64,000 nt of DNA from Paenibacillus tarimensis. Its GTDB lineage: Bacteria; Bacillota; Bacilli; Paenibacillales; Paenibacillaceae. Location of the stretch: the NCBI RefSeq assembly GCF_021532315.1, contig NZ_JAKGAO010000015.1:1-64000 (forward strand), given 5' to 3'. Positions 35,816 to 44,722 of the stretch are shown here, one piece after another. The notes under the pieces were generated by a model, which ran no database searches, was not told the DNA's origin, and saw nothing but the letters and a program-made list of their open reading frames with translations. Each line of letters opens with the position of its first letter. Position 1 is the first letter of the stretch. The position numbers were made by a program, and so were the translations under genes.

Positions 35816-36754
35816 ATGTCCCAGAAACCGGCAGCATACAGCCGCGCCTATGCGGCAGCCGTAAGTTATGCCATCGTAATTGGCTTCTCATTCCTGTTTG
35901 TTAAGCTGGCACTTGAGGCCGCTCATCCGGTAGATACCCTTGCCCACCGGTTCACCATTGCCTTGGCTGCCGCCTTTATTGCCCTGATTGCGGCCCGTCA
36001 GCGGCCTGTTCTTGGGTGGAAGGAGATTTTGGCCATTCTGCCGTTGGCCTTATTTTACCCATTTTTGTTCTTTACTTTCCAAACCTTTGGCCTTGTTTTC
36101 ACTACCTCATCGGAGGCTGGTATTATTCATGCCACCGTCCCGGTCTTCACCATGCTGCTTGCCTCTGTATTCCTGAAGGAGAGGTCCACCTGGCTTCAGA
36201 AGCTGTTCACCCTGCTGACGGTCGCCGGAATTGTATCGATCTTCGTTCTGAAGGGCGTACAGTTCGAAGCGGCAAGCTTGACCGGTATCGTATTAATTCT
36301 GCTGTCCGCGCTGTCTTCAGCGGCCTACACCGTGCTAGCCAGAAGGCTGACCCAACGGTACGCGCTGCTGCAGCTGACCTTCTACATGAGCCTAATCGGA
36401 TGTATTGCCTTCAACCTGATGGCCGCTGCCCGGCATATAGCGGAAGGCACACTTCACCAGTATGTCGAGCCCTTTACTCACCCGGGCTATCTGGGGGCGG
36501 TGCTGTATCTTGGGGTGATGTCTTCCCTGGTATCCTCACTGCTGTCGAACTATGCCTTATCCATTATGGCTGCCACCCGAATGAGCGTGTTCAATAACCT
36601 GTCCACCATGATTACTATCGTTACGGGTGCCGTTATCCTAGGTGAGGCGCTTCAAGCCTTTCACTACATCGGTGCGGCGATGGTCATTATGGGGGTTATA
36701 GGGGCGAGTCTTAGCAAGGAGAAAGCGGTGAGGCACACACGCAGCAGGCGGTAG
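35816..36754 (+). CDS. EamA-type (DMT superfamily) exporter
   Basis: 312 residues with ten predicted membrane helices in two EamA repeats (about 15-145 and 155-295). Landmarks are AVSYAIVIGFSFLFVKLALE, the repeat-boundary motif FTMLLASVFLKERSTWLQ and, in the second half, TIVTGAVILGEALQAFHYIGAAMVIMGVIG. DMT proteins of this type export amino acids, metabolites or drugs. AAGGAG lies ahead of the ATG. Divergence from a MocR regulator across a shared palindrome suggests export or uptake of an amino-type compound under its control; the substrate itself cannot be read. Nothing else follows in the operon. Confidence 0.87.
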   Translation: MSQKPAAYSRAYAAAVSYAIVIGFSFLFVKLALEAAHPVDTLAHRFTIALAAAFIALIAARQRPVLGWKEILAILPLALFYPFLFFTFQTFGLVFTTSSEAGIIHATVPVFTMLLASVFLKERSTWLQKLFTLLTVAGIVSIFVLKGVQFEAASLTGIVLILLSALSSAAYTVLARRLTQRYALLQLTFYMSLIGCIAFNLMAAARHIAEGTLHQYVEPFTHPGYLGAVLYLGVMSSLVSSLLSNYALSIMAATRMSVFNNLSTMITIVTGAVILGEALQAFHYIGAAMVIMGVIGASLSKEKAVRHTRSRR

Positions 36755-36843
36755 AGGAAAGAAGTGGAGCATATGCCACTGGCAATAAAAATAAGGGACA
36801 ATCCCATAAGTCATAAACGACTTAAGGAAGCCCCTCATTCAAT

Positions 36844-36903
36844 TTATAAATCCGGCTTCAGCAGTCCAATCTCATCGTAGTGCCTGAGCGTCTTGACGAA
36901 GGT
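36844..36903 (-). pseudogene. Remnant of a MerR family regulator
   Basis: The minus strand encodes TFVKTLRHYDEIGLLKPDL and then a stop. VKTLRHYDEIGLLKP is the diagnostic helix-turn-helix/wing segment of MerR regulators. An in-frame stop lies directly upstream and nothing of the start, first helix or effector domain remains nearby, so about 20 codons of a decayed gene are left. Confidence 0.6.
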
Positions 36904-36984
36904 CTATTTCAAATATTTTGCACAGGGGCTGGCCGGCATTTTATTACCTGGGAAATGTTTTTTCGACAGCAGGCATAAGAAGAA

Positions 36985-37010
36985 GGGGCAAAGACCGTAG
37001 TCTCTGCCCC
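36985..37010 (-). terminator. Terminator after the FtsX-type permease
   Basis: Stem GGGGCA-AGAC/GTCT-TGCCCC with a 4-nt loop, 16 bp past the stop codon. The T-tract on the minus strand is interrupted (CTTCTTCTT). Confidence 0.55.
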
Positions 37011-37025
37011 GCGTTACGTCCATTA

Positions 37026-39647
37026 TTAGCTCTCTATCTTGAGCGCATCGATGATGTTTTCCTTCTTCAGCTTGCGGCTCGCATACATCATCGTCAGGAA
37101 GACGATGATAAACACGCCCGCCACGCAGTATCCAATCTCCCTCCACGGCAGCAAGAATTCGAAGGCGAAGACGCCGCTGAAGCTGGAGTACATCCATAAG
37201 CTGATCAGAATGCTGACCGGCAGACCGTAGGCGAGTGCCTTCAGACCGTAGAATATGGATTCATAATTCATGATTTTGTTGAAGCCTTGAGGCGTTAGTC
37301 CCACCGATTTGAGCATGGCGAACTCCCGGCGCCGCAGTGCAATATTCGTACTGATTGTGTTAAAGATATTCGTAACGCCGATCAATGTAATCAAGCTGAC
37401 GAAGCCGTAGAGGAAGATACTGACGATCGTCTTCATCCGGTCTACCTGCTCCTGTACGCCAACCCTGCTGAAGACAGATAGATCAGATGCAGAGGAGTAA
37501 GACTGGTTAATCGTCTGAATTTGAGTCTCTAACGACGTATAGTCAACGCTGTCAGCCAGCTTCATGAACAGCTGCGCCCGGTTAGCTTCCTCCTGTGATT
37601 CGGGGTGCATGGCAGCTGCCAGGTGGTCATAGACCTCTTCCGATACGATCAGATTAACCGCACTCGGCGTAGTGGTTGCGACTCCAAGCGGATAACTGTC
37701 TGTAATGGAGCCGATCTCTACTTCAAAGGTGACCGGGTCCTTATAGTCCGTATATGCATTTTCGGTCAGCTTCAGTCTCTCTCCGGCATTGATCCGCAGC
37801 GGCTCATATTGGACAAGCTTCGGTCCGTCAATGGTATTGGAGTTAATAAGAATTCCCTGCGGTTCTTCCGGATTCTTGTAGTCACCAGCTTCCAGCCCCA
37901 ACGAAGCGGCATAGCTGTCAAACTGCTTCTCTTGCAGTGCGGTTATGAATATAAGCAGCTGGTACTCGCCCTTATCGTTAGTATAAATGCTGAGGAAATC
38001 TTCATCCTGCTTCTTAAGGCCCTCAGCAATATAGCTGCCAAACTGGCTTATGTCCAGATTCTCAGCCACACCAATTACTTGACGGATTACCGAATAATCC
38101 GTTACCCCGTCAAGCGCGGTGATCTCGTCATAGAGCTCCAGCTGTTCTTCTATCGGCCCCTCGTACTTCTGCACGGCCATATCAAAGGTCATCTTCCCGT
38201 AATACATGTTGCTGCTCGCAAAACCGTAGGTCATGAAGGTCGAGAATGAGACGAACAGTACGATACTGATGAACAACGAGAAGACCGTTGCCCGATAGCG
38301 CTTGCTGTTGCGCTTCAGGTTCTTGAGCGCGAGCTCGCCCTCAATGCCGAACAAGGCTCTGGTCAAGCGGGATGTGCGCAGCTTCTTCCCCTTGATCTTG
38401 ATATCGGTGGTCAGCCGGATGGCCTCAACCGGCGAAATCTTGGAAGCACGCAGTGCCGGCACGTAAGCCGACAGGAAGATTGTAAGGGCAACGAAGAGTA
38501 CCGTTACGAGCACGGTATAAGGCGAGACAATCAAGCGCAGGGACACATCCACATTAGAGCCATACAGGGAATCCATAAGCAGCCTGTTTACAAAATGGAG
38601 TGTTACGCCAATCCCGCCGATGCCCGACAGGATGCCGATCGGGATCGCGATAAGCCCCAGAACCGTTCCTTCCAGGAAAACGACCCGGCGGATCTGACGT
38701 GCCGTTGCCCCGACGCTGGACAGCATACCAAACTGCTTCTTCCGCTCGCTGACCGAAATCGCGAATGCGTTATAGATGACGGCTACTGAGCCAACCACAA
38801 CGAGCAGGATAATAATAAGCCCAATGATCTGAAACATCTGGTTCACGTTGTCACGGTCGGAAACGCCCAGAAATTTGAGAAGCTCCTTATTGTAGCTGAC
38901 CCTCTCGGCTTCGGCTTCTTCTCCCATGCCCGGGGCTCGGTCATAAATCTTCCGGGGATTATCCGATACGATCGACACATTAACCTTGTCGGACGGCTGC
39001 AGCTGGCTGCGGTCCAGATAACTGATGACCGTTACACCCGGTTCAATATTTGTTTCATGGTGAGGACGATGGATAACACCGGTTACTGTGTAGGTTTTCG
39101 TCATGAGGATTTCCAGCTCTTCGTTATCCGACAGAGGCTCTTCCCCCACCGGAGTGCCATCCACGACTCGTCTGCCAATATCCAGCGTCAGCGTATCGCC
39201 GATCTTAAGCTTCTCTACCTTGCCGTACAGAAGCTCCTCGGATACAACAAGCTCCCCATCCTTCTCAGGAAGCCGGCCTTCCTTCAGCTTCACGGGAAAA
39301 TGCTCAAACGCCGTCTTATCATAGCTCCTCACAAGCATATAGGGCTTGTTGGCGTTGGCCGGCTGATCAAGTGCGGCATATCCCAGCCTCTTGCTGAGCA
39401 TGGCCGTTTCGGTATATGCGTGTTCTTCTATATATTTGCTGTTCTCCAGCGGAACATTAACGAACGTGGCATGATGGCTGCCGTCGGTCTGCTTCGCCCC
39501 TTCCACCATGACATCCTGGAAGCTGGCTATCAAGGTTGCGACCCCGCAGATCATCGCCGCTGACAAAATAATTCCGATCAGGGTGACGACCGTCCGGCTG
39601 CGGTTCAGCTTCAGATTGCGAAGGGTTAGCTGCCAGATGACATTCAC
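37026..39647 (-). CDS. ABC transporter permease with two FtsX domains (MacB-like)
   Basis: 873 residues. An N-terminal helix (TVVTLIGIILSAAMICGVATLI) is followed by a large extracytoplasmic MacB-type periplasmic-core-like region (45-265), an FtsX domain (about 270-400, IILLVVVGSVAVIYNAFAISVSERKKQFGMLSSVGAT), a fourth helix near 450, a second extracytoplasmic region (475-735) and a C-terminal FtsX domain (750-873, IALRRREFAMLKSVGLTPQGF). This duplicated layout occurs in Bacillota permeases that work as mechanotransmission machines or expel peptides and lipids rather than importing. Its start overlaps the ATPase gene by 4 bp. A sensor kinase and regulator lie directly upstream, so expression is probably signal-controlled. 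Confidence 0.88.
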   Translation of the reverse strand: MNVIWQLTLRNLKLNRSRTVVTLIGIILSAAMICGVATLIASFQDVMVEGAKQTDGSHHATFVNVPLENSKYIEEHAYTETAMLSKRLGYAALDQPANANKPYMLVRSYDKTAFEHFPVKLKEGRLPEKDGELVVSEELLYGKVEKLKIGDTLTLDIGRRVVDGTPVGEEPLSDNEELEILMTKTYTVTGVIHRPHHETNIEPGVTVISYLDRSQLQPSDKVNVSIVSDNPRKIYDRAPGMGEEAEAERVSYNKELLKFLGVSDRDNVNQMFQIIGLIIILLVVVGSVAVIYNAFAISVSERKKQFGMLSSVGATARQIRRVVFLEGTVLGLIAIPIGILSGIGGIGVTLHFVNRLLMDSLYGSNVDVSLRLIVSPYTVLVTVLFVALTIFLSAYVPALRASKISPVEAIRLTTDIKIKGKKLRTSRLTRALFGIEGELALKNLKRNSKRYRATVFSLFISIVLFVSFSTFMTYGFASSNMYYGKMTFDMAVQKYEGPIEEQLELYDEITALDGVTDYSVIRQVIGVAENLDISQFGSYIAEGLKKQDEDFLSIYTNDKGEYQLLIFITALQEKQFDSYAASLGLEAGDYKNPEEPQGILINSNTIDGPKLVQYEPLRINAGERLKLTENAYTDYKDPVTFEVEIGSITDSYPLGVATTTPSAVNLIVSEEVYDHLAAAMHPESQEEANRAQLFMKLADSVDYTSLETQIQTINQSYSSASDLSVFSRVGVQEQVDRMKTIVSIFLYGFVSLITLIGVTNIFNTISTNIALRRREFAMLKSVGLTPQGFNKIMNYESIFYGLKALAYGLPVSILISLWMYSSFSGVFAFEFLLPWREIGYCVAGVFIIVFLTMMYASRKLKKENIIDALKIES

Positions 39648-40327
39648 GACCGGATCACCTCATCCTTCACGACCTGTCCGTCGCCAAGCGTGATAACCCG
39701 GTCCGCCTGCAGCGCGATCTGCGGGTCATGCGTGATCATAATGAGCGTCTGGTTGAAACGTTTGTTCGAGAACTTCAAGAGGTCCAGTATCTCCTTCGAG
39801 TTCTTGCTGTCGAGGTTGCCTGTCGGCTCATCGGCCAGCACCAGCGCAGGATGGCTGATCAGCGCCCGCCCAATTGATACCCGCTGCTGCTGTCCGCCTG
39901 AGAGCTCATTCGGCAGATGGTGTGTCCGCTGATTCAAGCCCAGCGTCTCCACGATCTGCTGCAGCTGCTTCTTTTCCACCTTGCGGCCGTCGAGCAGCAG
40001 CGGCAGCGTAATATTTTCCTCAACGTTCAGAATCGGGATCAGGTTGTAGAACTGATAGATTAGGCCGATCTGCCGTCGCCTGAAGATCGCCAATTGGGTT
40101 TCATTCAGGCTGTAGACATCCGTCCCGTCGATGAATACCTTGCCGCTGGTCGGACGGTCCACCCCGCCCAGAATGTGAAGCAGCGTCGATTTGCCCGAAC
40201 CGGAAGCTCCGATGATCGCCACAAACTCGCCCTTGTTCACGCTGAAGGATACGTTGTCGAGAGCCTTGACCTGTATGTCGCCTTTACCATATATCTTGGA
40301 CAGATTCTCTACCTTCAAAATTTCCAT
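39644..40327 (-). CDS. ABC transporter ATP-binding protein (MacB/LolD-like)
   Basis: 227 residues from ATG at 40327, which has AAAGGAG 10 nt upstream; the frame is open to 40375 without a better start. Walker A IGASGSGKSTLLHILGG near residue 40, Q-loop LIYQFYNLIP, signature ELSGGQQQRVSIGRAL, Walker B LVLADEPTGNLDS and the switch histidine in MITHD are intact. The sequence is typical of the LolD/MacB/BceA branch that pairs with FtsX permeases. It overlaps the permease gene by 4 bp and is 84 bp downstream of the kinase gene. Confidence 0.93.
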   Translation of the reverse strand: MEILKVENLSKIYGKGDIQVKALDNVSFSVNKGEFVAIIGASGSGKSTLLHILGGVDRPTSGKVFIDGTDVYSLNETQLAIFRRRQIGLIYQFYNLIPILNVEENITLPLLLDGRKVEKKQLQQIVETLGLNQRTHHLPNELSGGQQQRVSIGRALISHPALVLADEPTGNLDSKNSKEILDLLKFSNKRFNQTLIMITHDPQIALQADRVITLGDGQVVKDEVIRS

Positions 40328-40411
40328 AAGAGAAACGACTCCTTTAAGGTTGATAGGCTTAGTATAAAGGAGCAAAATGACTGCCCGGTGACAAGGACGG
40401 TGACAATATTG

Positions 40412-41674
40412 TCACTTTCCTACCGTCTTGAAGAAGGTGATTGTGAAGGTCGTACCTTCTCCCTGCTCGCTCTGAACGGTGATATCGCCTCCCTGTGTCC
40501 GGATGATGGCATGTGTCATCGCCAGGCCGATTCCGACACTGTCATCGCCGGCGTTCTTCCCCTTATAGAAGCGGTTGAAGATGTAGGGCAGGTCTTCCCT
40601 GTCGATGCCTTCGCCGGTATCGGTGATTTCCAGTCTGGTGTAAATCGGGTTGTCCAGGATGGCGATCCGGACTTGCCCATGCTCAGGCGTATGCTCAACC
40701 GCATTCTTAAGAATGTTGATCAGCGCTTCGCAAGTCCAGTTGAAGTCGCCGGTCAGCATAATTGGTGTGCCGCCCGCCGCTCCTTCACTGCGCTGCTCTT
40801 CTACCACAGCATCAATCATCTTGATCTCGAGCGGAATGCTGAGCGTATCCAGCGCCTTGTTAACCAGTGCCCGCAGCTCATAAGGCTCCTGCTTCATGGC
40901 AGCCGTCCCCGCATCCAGCTTCGACAGCTTCAGCAGCGAAGTAACAAGCCAGTCCATCCGCTTCAGCTGCCCCCGCATGCGGGACAAGAACTCGGCCGTC
41001 TTCTCCTCCCCGGGTCCCTCCTGCAGCAGATCATTCAGCACGAACAGGGATGTCATCGGTGTCCGAAGCTGATGCGAGATATCTGCGATCGAAGCCGCCA
41101 GGCTCAGCTTGTCCTGCTCGGACAGCTCCGACTGCTCGCGCAGCATCGTCGTAATCTTGTAGATCTCATTCTTCAGGATGCTGAGGTCGCCCTCATCGTT
41201 ATCCCGTATATCCAGGGAGTCATCTCCCCCCGCGACCTTCTCCGCATAAGCTGTAATCTGCTGCAGCTTGTTATAATGCCGCTGCTGCGTGAACAGGAGC
41301 ACGGCCGTGAAGCCGCAGCAGGCGAGAACCGCCAGAGCCGCATACAAAGCCAGATTCACCCGGAAGCTCCTCTGGATCAAGTCAGAGCCGGTCTCCAGAA
41401 GATCGGATGCATCCAGACCGTACTTGGCAAGAATGACCTTACCCGCCTGGACATGTCGATCTTCCGGATGCTGCAGCTGCTGGACGATCAGCCTGTCCGC
41501 ATCCGGGTAGCTCGCCGTAATCGTTCCCATTATGGCCGCGTTGCTGCGCCCCAGCTCCTCCCGGAGCATATGCGTGCTGTACAGCGACATGCCGGCTGCA
41601 ATCAGCAGCAGTGCTCCCGCCAGCAGGACCAGCATCACCAGCAGCCGCTTGATCTCCGGGTTTCTACTCAGCAT
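40412..41674 (-). CDS. Sensor histidine kinase (OmpR-family partner)
   Basis: 420 residues. Two membrane helices (about 12-31 and 108-130) enclose an extracytoplasmic loop of about 75 residues. HAMP-like linker at 135-190, dimerisation/phospho-acceptor helix with the histidine in DISHQLRTPMTSLF near residue 200, then a HATPase domain (NILKNAVEHTPEHG, DTGEGID, FYKGKNAGDDSVGIGLAM). It phosphorylates the response regulator encoded upstream, with which it overlaps by 11 bp. The ABC transporter directly downstream suggests a sense-and-export unit. Confidence 0.92.
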   Translation of the reverse strand: MLSRNPEIKRLLVMLVLLAGALLLIAAGMSLYSTHMLREELGRSNAAIMGTITASYPDADRLIVQQLQHPEDRHVQAGKVILAKYGLDASDLLETGSDLIQRSFRVNLALYAALAVLACCGFTAVLLFTQQRHYNKLQQITAYAEKVAGGDDSLDIRDNDEGDLSILKNEIYKITTMLREQSELSEQDKLSLAASIADISHQLRTPMTSLFVLNDLLQEGPGEEKTAEFLSRMRGQLKRMDWLVTSLLKLSKLDAGTAAMKQEPYELRALVNKALDTLSIPLEIKMIDAVVEEQRSEGAAGGTPIMLTGDFNWTCEALINILKNAVEHTPEHGQVRIAILDNPIYTRLEITDTGEGIDREDLPYIFNRFYKGKNAGDDSVGIGLAMTHAIIRTQGGDITVQSEQGEGTTFTITFFKTVGK

Positions 41675-42359
41675 GAGCCGTGCCTCCTGCCCGGTACCCC
41701 AGGCCTCTCACCGTCTGGATAATCTGAGGATTCTGCGGATCATCTTCAATCTTCTCCCGCAGCCGCTTGATGTAGACTGTCAGCGTATTATCATTGACAA
41801 AATCGCCGGCCACATCCCATATGGCCTCCAGAATTTGGCTGCGGCTCAGCACCTGCTCCTCATGGGAGGCGAAGGTCAGCAGCAGCTTATACTCCAGTGC
41901 CGTCAGCGTAATTTCGGCACCATTCTTGAAGACGCGCGCTTCGGACGTATGGACTGTCACACTGCCAAGCTGAATCTCGGCCTTCCTTCCTGTCTGGCTG
42001 CGATACCGGCGCAGAACACTCTTGATCCGCGACACCAGCTCCCGCACACGGAACGGCTTAGTCACATAGTCATCCGCCCCCATATCGAGGCCCATCACAA
42101 CGTTCACCTCGTCATCATGTGCGGTGAGGAAGATCACCGGCGTCTCACTGTCCGCACGGACGCGCTGGCAGATCTCGAAGCCGTTCCCATCCGGCAGCGA
42201 TACATCCAGCAGGTATAAGTCGAACTGCTCCCGGCCCATCAAATCCTTGGCATTCTTGACATTATGGCATACGCGGGTTTCGAAGCCTTCCTGCTGCAGC
42301 GAATATTCTATTCCCATCGCAATGGTCTTGTCATCTTCTACAATTAGAATCCGGCCCAA
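41664..42359 (-). CDS. OmpR-family response regulator
   Basis: 231 residues. Receiver domain 1-115 with the acid pair in ILIVEDDKT, phospho-acceptor aspartate in LYLLDVSLPDGNG and lysine in DDYVTKPF. A winged-helix Trans_reg_C domain follows (QLGSVTVHTSEARVFKNGAEITLTALEYKLL, then TLTVYIKRLREKIEDDP). I place the start at TTG 42359, reading LGRILIVEDD, because GGAGG lies 8 nt upstream; a GTG at 42377 would add six residues but overlaps that RBS. It overlaps the kinase gene by 11 bp. Likely activator of the ABC genes downstream. Confidence 0.92.
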   Translation of the reverse strand: MGRILIVEDDKTIAMGIEYSLQQEGFETRVCHNVKNAKDLMGREQFDLYLLDVSLPDGNGFEICQRVRADSETPVIFLTAHDDEVNVVMGLDMGADDYVTKPFRVRELVSRIKSVLRRYRSQTGRKAEIQLGSVTVHTSEARVFKNGAEITLTALEYKLLLTFASHEEQVLSRSQILEAIWDVAGDFVNDNTLTVYIKRLREKIEDDPQNPQIIQTVRGLGYRAGGTAHAE

Positions 42360-42561
42360 CTTAAAGCCCTCCCACACGAACGGTCGTTTATCATACAGCT
42401 ACCTATTATACCAGTTCAGGTACCCGCAGGACTTTAACTGATTTTTAATTTATATCGCGGGAAATATCATTTACATATTGATTGCAAGGTGTTTAAATGG
42501 ATAGATATTCATAAATGAGTTTCATTTCTTACTATACTTCAAGTAATGAGGTGGTGCTGTA

Positions 42562-43005
42562 ATGGATAGAGTCGACTGCAAAATATTGGAGCTGCTGCAG
42601 GAGAATGCCCGGATTTCGATGACCGAGCTGGGCCAGTCGGTTGGATTATCCACCCCTGCCGTCAAGGAGCGCGTCAAGAAGATGGAGGACCGCAACCTGA
42701 TCGAATCCTACCGGGCCATCGTGAATCCTGAGCAGCTGGATAAACATGTAACGGCCTTCATCCTGTTCGACACCACCGCTTGCAAGCCGTTCAGAGAGTT
42801 CTGCCAGTCTCACCCGATGGTATATGAATGCCACCGCTTAGCCGGTCAGTACAGCTACATGGTAAAGGTCGCAGCCGAGTCCGTTCAGGAGCTGGAAACA
42901 TTCATCGACGCTTCGATGGCATTTGGCCGCCCGTCCACCTTCATCAGCCTGTCCTCTCCGGTCAAATACAAACCTGTCCTGCCGACGCTTGAGGCTTCAA
43001 GCTAG
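42562..43005 (+). CDS. Lrp/AsnC family transcriptional regulator
   Basis: 147 residues. The N-terminal HTH (MDRVDCKILELLQENARISMTELGQSVGLSTPAVKERVKKMEDR, about 1-50) is followed by a RAM ligand-binding domain (ECHRLAGQYSYMVKVAAESVQELETFID, about 70-135), so this is a normal-length Lrp-type regulator that senses amino acids. GAGGTGG precedes the ATG. It is divergent from the response regulator gene. The only gene after it is an AT-rich membrane protein that is unlikely to share its history, so the regulated target is unknown. Confidence 0.9.
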   Translation: MDRVDCKILELLQENARISMTELGQSVGLSTPAVKERVKKMEDRNLIESYRAIVNPEQLDKHVTAFILFDTTACKPFREFCQSHPMVYECHRLAGQYSYMVKVAAESVQELETFIDASMAFGRPSTFISLSSPVKYKPVLPTLEASS

Positions 43006-43087
43006 GCATGTCTTGTCAATCCGGTTACGAAAGATGGATAGTCCTCGCAACCACAACAAGAGTTTTCATAAAAAAGGAGAATATAAA

Positions 43088-43516
43088 TTGGATATTGGTT
43101 TATCGTTACTATGGCTAACCGTAGTCTATGTCTTAATAACGCTCGTAGGTATATTGCATACGATCTATAATTGGAAGTTCTTAGGAATGGAGAGCAAGCA
43201 AGGAACTAAGCCATCAAAAGTTTTAGCCTATAAGAAAACTGAGCCCTATCACCCGCTTTATAACATTATATTATTTCCCATATTCTCTTATATCTATTTG
43301 GTACAGGTCAATCCCGCTAACTTGTACCAAGAAGCTCTTATTATAGCTGCTACTTGGACGGCTATTACAATTATTGTAGATTTAATAGGATGGGTGCTTA
43401 TTAAGCATCCTTGGTACATGACGTTTAAAGAAATGTATATCGACTATCAACCTTGGATTACTTTAATTTATATTAGTATTTTTGTTAGCCCATTCATTGC
43501 GGCCTTTCTAATCTAG
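43088..43516 (+). CDS. AT-rich integral membrane protein of unknown function
   Basis: 142 residues starting at TTG 43088, which has AAAGGAG 8 nt upstream; the in-frame ATG at 42923 lies inside the Lrp gene and is a shadow. Four membrane helices: residues 4-22 (LLWLTVVYVLITLVGILH), about 55-75 (NIILFPIFSYIYLVQV), 85-108 (LIIAATWTAITIIVDLIGWVLI) and 122-140 (WITLIYISIFVSPFIAAFLI). The charged loop KFLGMESKQGTKPSKVLAYKKTEPYHP separates helices 1 and 2. I recognise no family. Codon use is strongly AT-rich compared with the neighbours, suggesting recent transfer. Confidence 0.7.
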   Translation: MDIGLSLLWLTVVYVLITLVGILHTIYNWKFLGMESKQGTKPSKVLAYKKTEPYHPLYNIILFPIFSYIYLVQVNPANLYQEALIIAATWTAITIIVDLIGWVLIKHPWYMTFKEMYIDYQPWITLIYISIFVSPFIAAFLI

Positions 43517-43624
43517 TTACACTAGAATCTTTAAGATTACTTAAGCATAGTGGGCACGAAATGTTCCAGTCACGTTGCAAGAGTCAAGAAACTGAGATAA
43601 AAATCACTGATACAGCACAAAAAA

Positions 43625-43673
43625 AGCATGCTGGACGACATCCGGTCTACAACCCGTTTAAGTCCAACATGCT
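43625..43673 (-). terminator. Terminator of the sucrose/fructan operon
   Basis: Stem AGCATGCTGGAC/GTCCAACATGCT with one mismatch and a 25-nt loop. On the minus strand a seven-T run follows. It ends the sugar operon 69 bp past the fructokinase stop. Confidence 0.8.
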
Positions 43674-43741
43674 TTTATTAAATTCCCGGCTAATACGGAA
43701 GAGCAGGAAAACTCCTCCCCTTCCTTGCCAGCCTTATATGC

Positions 43742-44719
43742 CTACTGACTGATGTCCTCCGCAGACCCTGCCATGAAAGCCTGCACTTCCCGCCAGCCGG
43801 GCAGGGCTGGGATGGCCCCCGGCCGCGTTGTCGTAAGCGCCGCTGCTGCGTTGGCAAAGCCCAGCATGCCAACTGCTTGGTCACGCCCGATATCATGCAG
43901 TCCTCCCGGATGCAGATGCAGCTGATGCAGCAGCGCCCCGATGAACGAGTCACCGGCGCCCGTTGTATCCACGGCCTGCACCTTGTGGCCTGGAACAGAC
44001 GCGGTGAAGCTCTGGGAATACCAGTCGGCGCCCGCCGCGCCTCGCGTATAGATGACATGCTCCACATCTCCAATAAACAGCGAAGCGATGCCCTCCTGCT
44101 CGTCCTCCATGCCAGTTATGAAGGCCAGCTCCTCGTCACTGATCTTCACCAGCCGGCTCAACGGCAGAAACTCCAGAATCGCACGCCTGCATTCCTCCGG
44201 GTCCTGCCAAAGCGGCAGCCGCACATTCGGATCAAAGCTGATGAGCGCGCCTGCCGCTCTCGCTTTGCGAATGGCTGCGAGATGCGCGTATTTTACCGGC
44301 GCTTCAATTAGGTCCACCGAGCCAAAATGCAGCACATCTCCGCTATTGAACCAGTCGCCGATCTCTTCCTCCCGCAGCAGCATGTCTGCACTCGGATTGC
44401 GGTAGAACGAGAAGTCGCGGTTGCCGTCCTCCTTCAGACTGACGAAGGCAAGTGCTGTATTCGCCTCCGCTGTCCGCAGTACGCGGGACACATCAGCGCC
44501 CGCCGCTTCCATTGTCTCCACCAGAAAGTCGCCGAACGCATCGGCGCTGAGCTTGCCGATGAAGGCGCCGGTCCCGCCTAGACGCGCCACCGCACAGGCC
44601 ACGTTGGCAGGCGCCCCGCCCGCGGCCTTGCTGAAGGAGTCGACATCCTTCAAGCCCGCACCCTTGCGGTCCGGCATAAAATCAATCAAAGCTTCCCCAA
44701 TTGTAAATACAGTCGGCAT
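43742..44719 (-). CDS. Fructokinase (PfkB/ribokinase family)
   Basis: 325 residues of the PfkB sugar-kinase family. Both signatures are visible: the glycine-rich entry AAGGAPANVACAVARLGG near residue 32 and the C-terminal DTTGAGDSFIGALL near 250, whose aspartate is the catalytic base. It phosphorylates fructose released by the adjacent GH32 enzyme, giving fructose 6-phosphate. The gene starts 3 bp after that enzyme ends and is the last gene of the operon. The substrate is inferred from operon context; related kinases act on other ketoses or aminosugars. Confidence 0.9.
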   Translation of the reverse strand: MPTVFTIGEALIDFMPDRKGAGLKDVDSFSKAAGGAPANVACAVARLGGTGAFIGKLSADAFGDFLVETMEAAGADVSRVLRTAEANTALAFVSLKEDGNRDFSFYRNPSADMLLREEEIGDWFNSGDVLHFGSVDLIEAPVKYAHLAAIRKARAAGALISFDPNVRLPLWQDPEECRRAILEFLPLSRLVKISDEELAFITGMEDEQEGIASLFIGDVEHVIYTRGAAGADWYSQSFTASVPGHKVQAVDTTGAGDSFIGALLHQLHLHPGGLHDIGRDQAVGMLGFANAAAALTTTRPGAIPALPGWREVQAFMAGSAEDISQ

Positions 44720-44722
44720 CGT

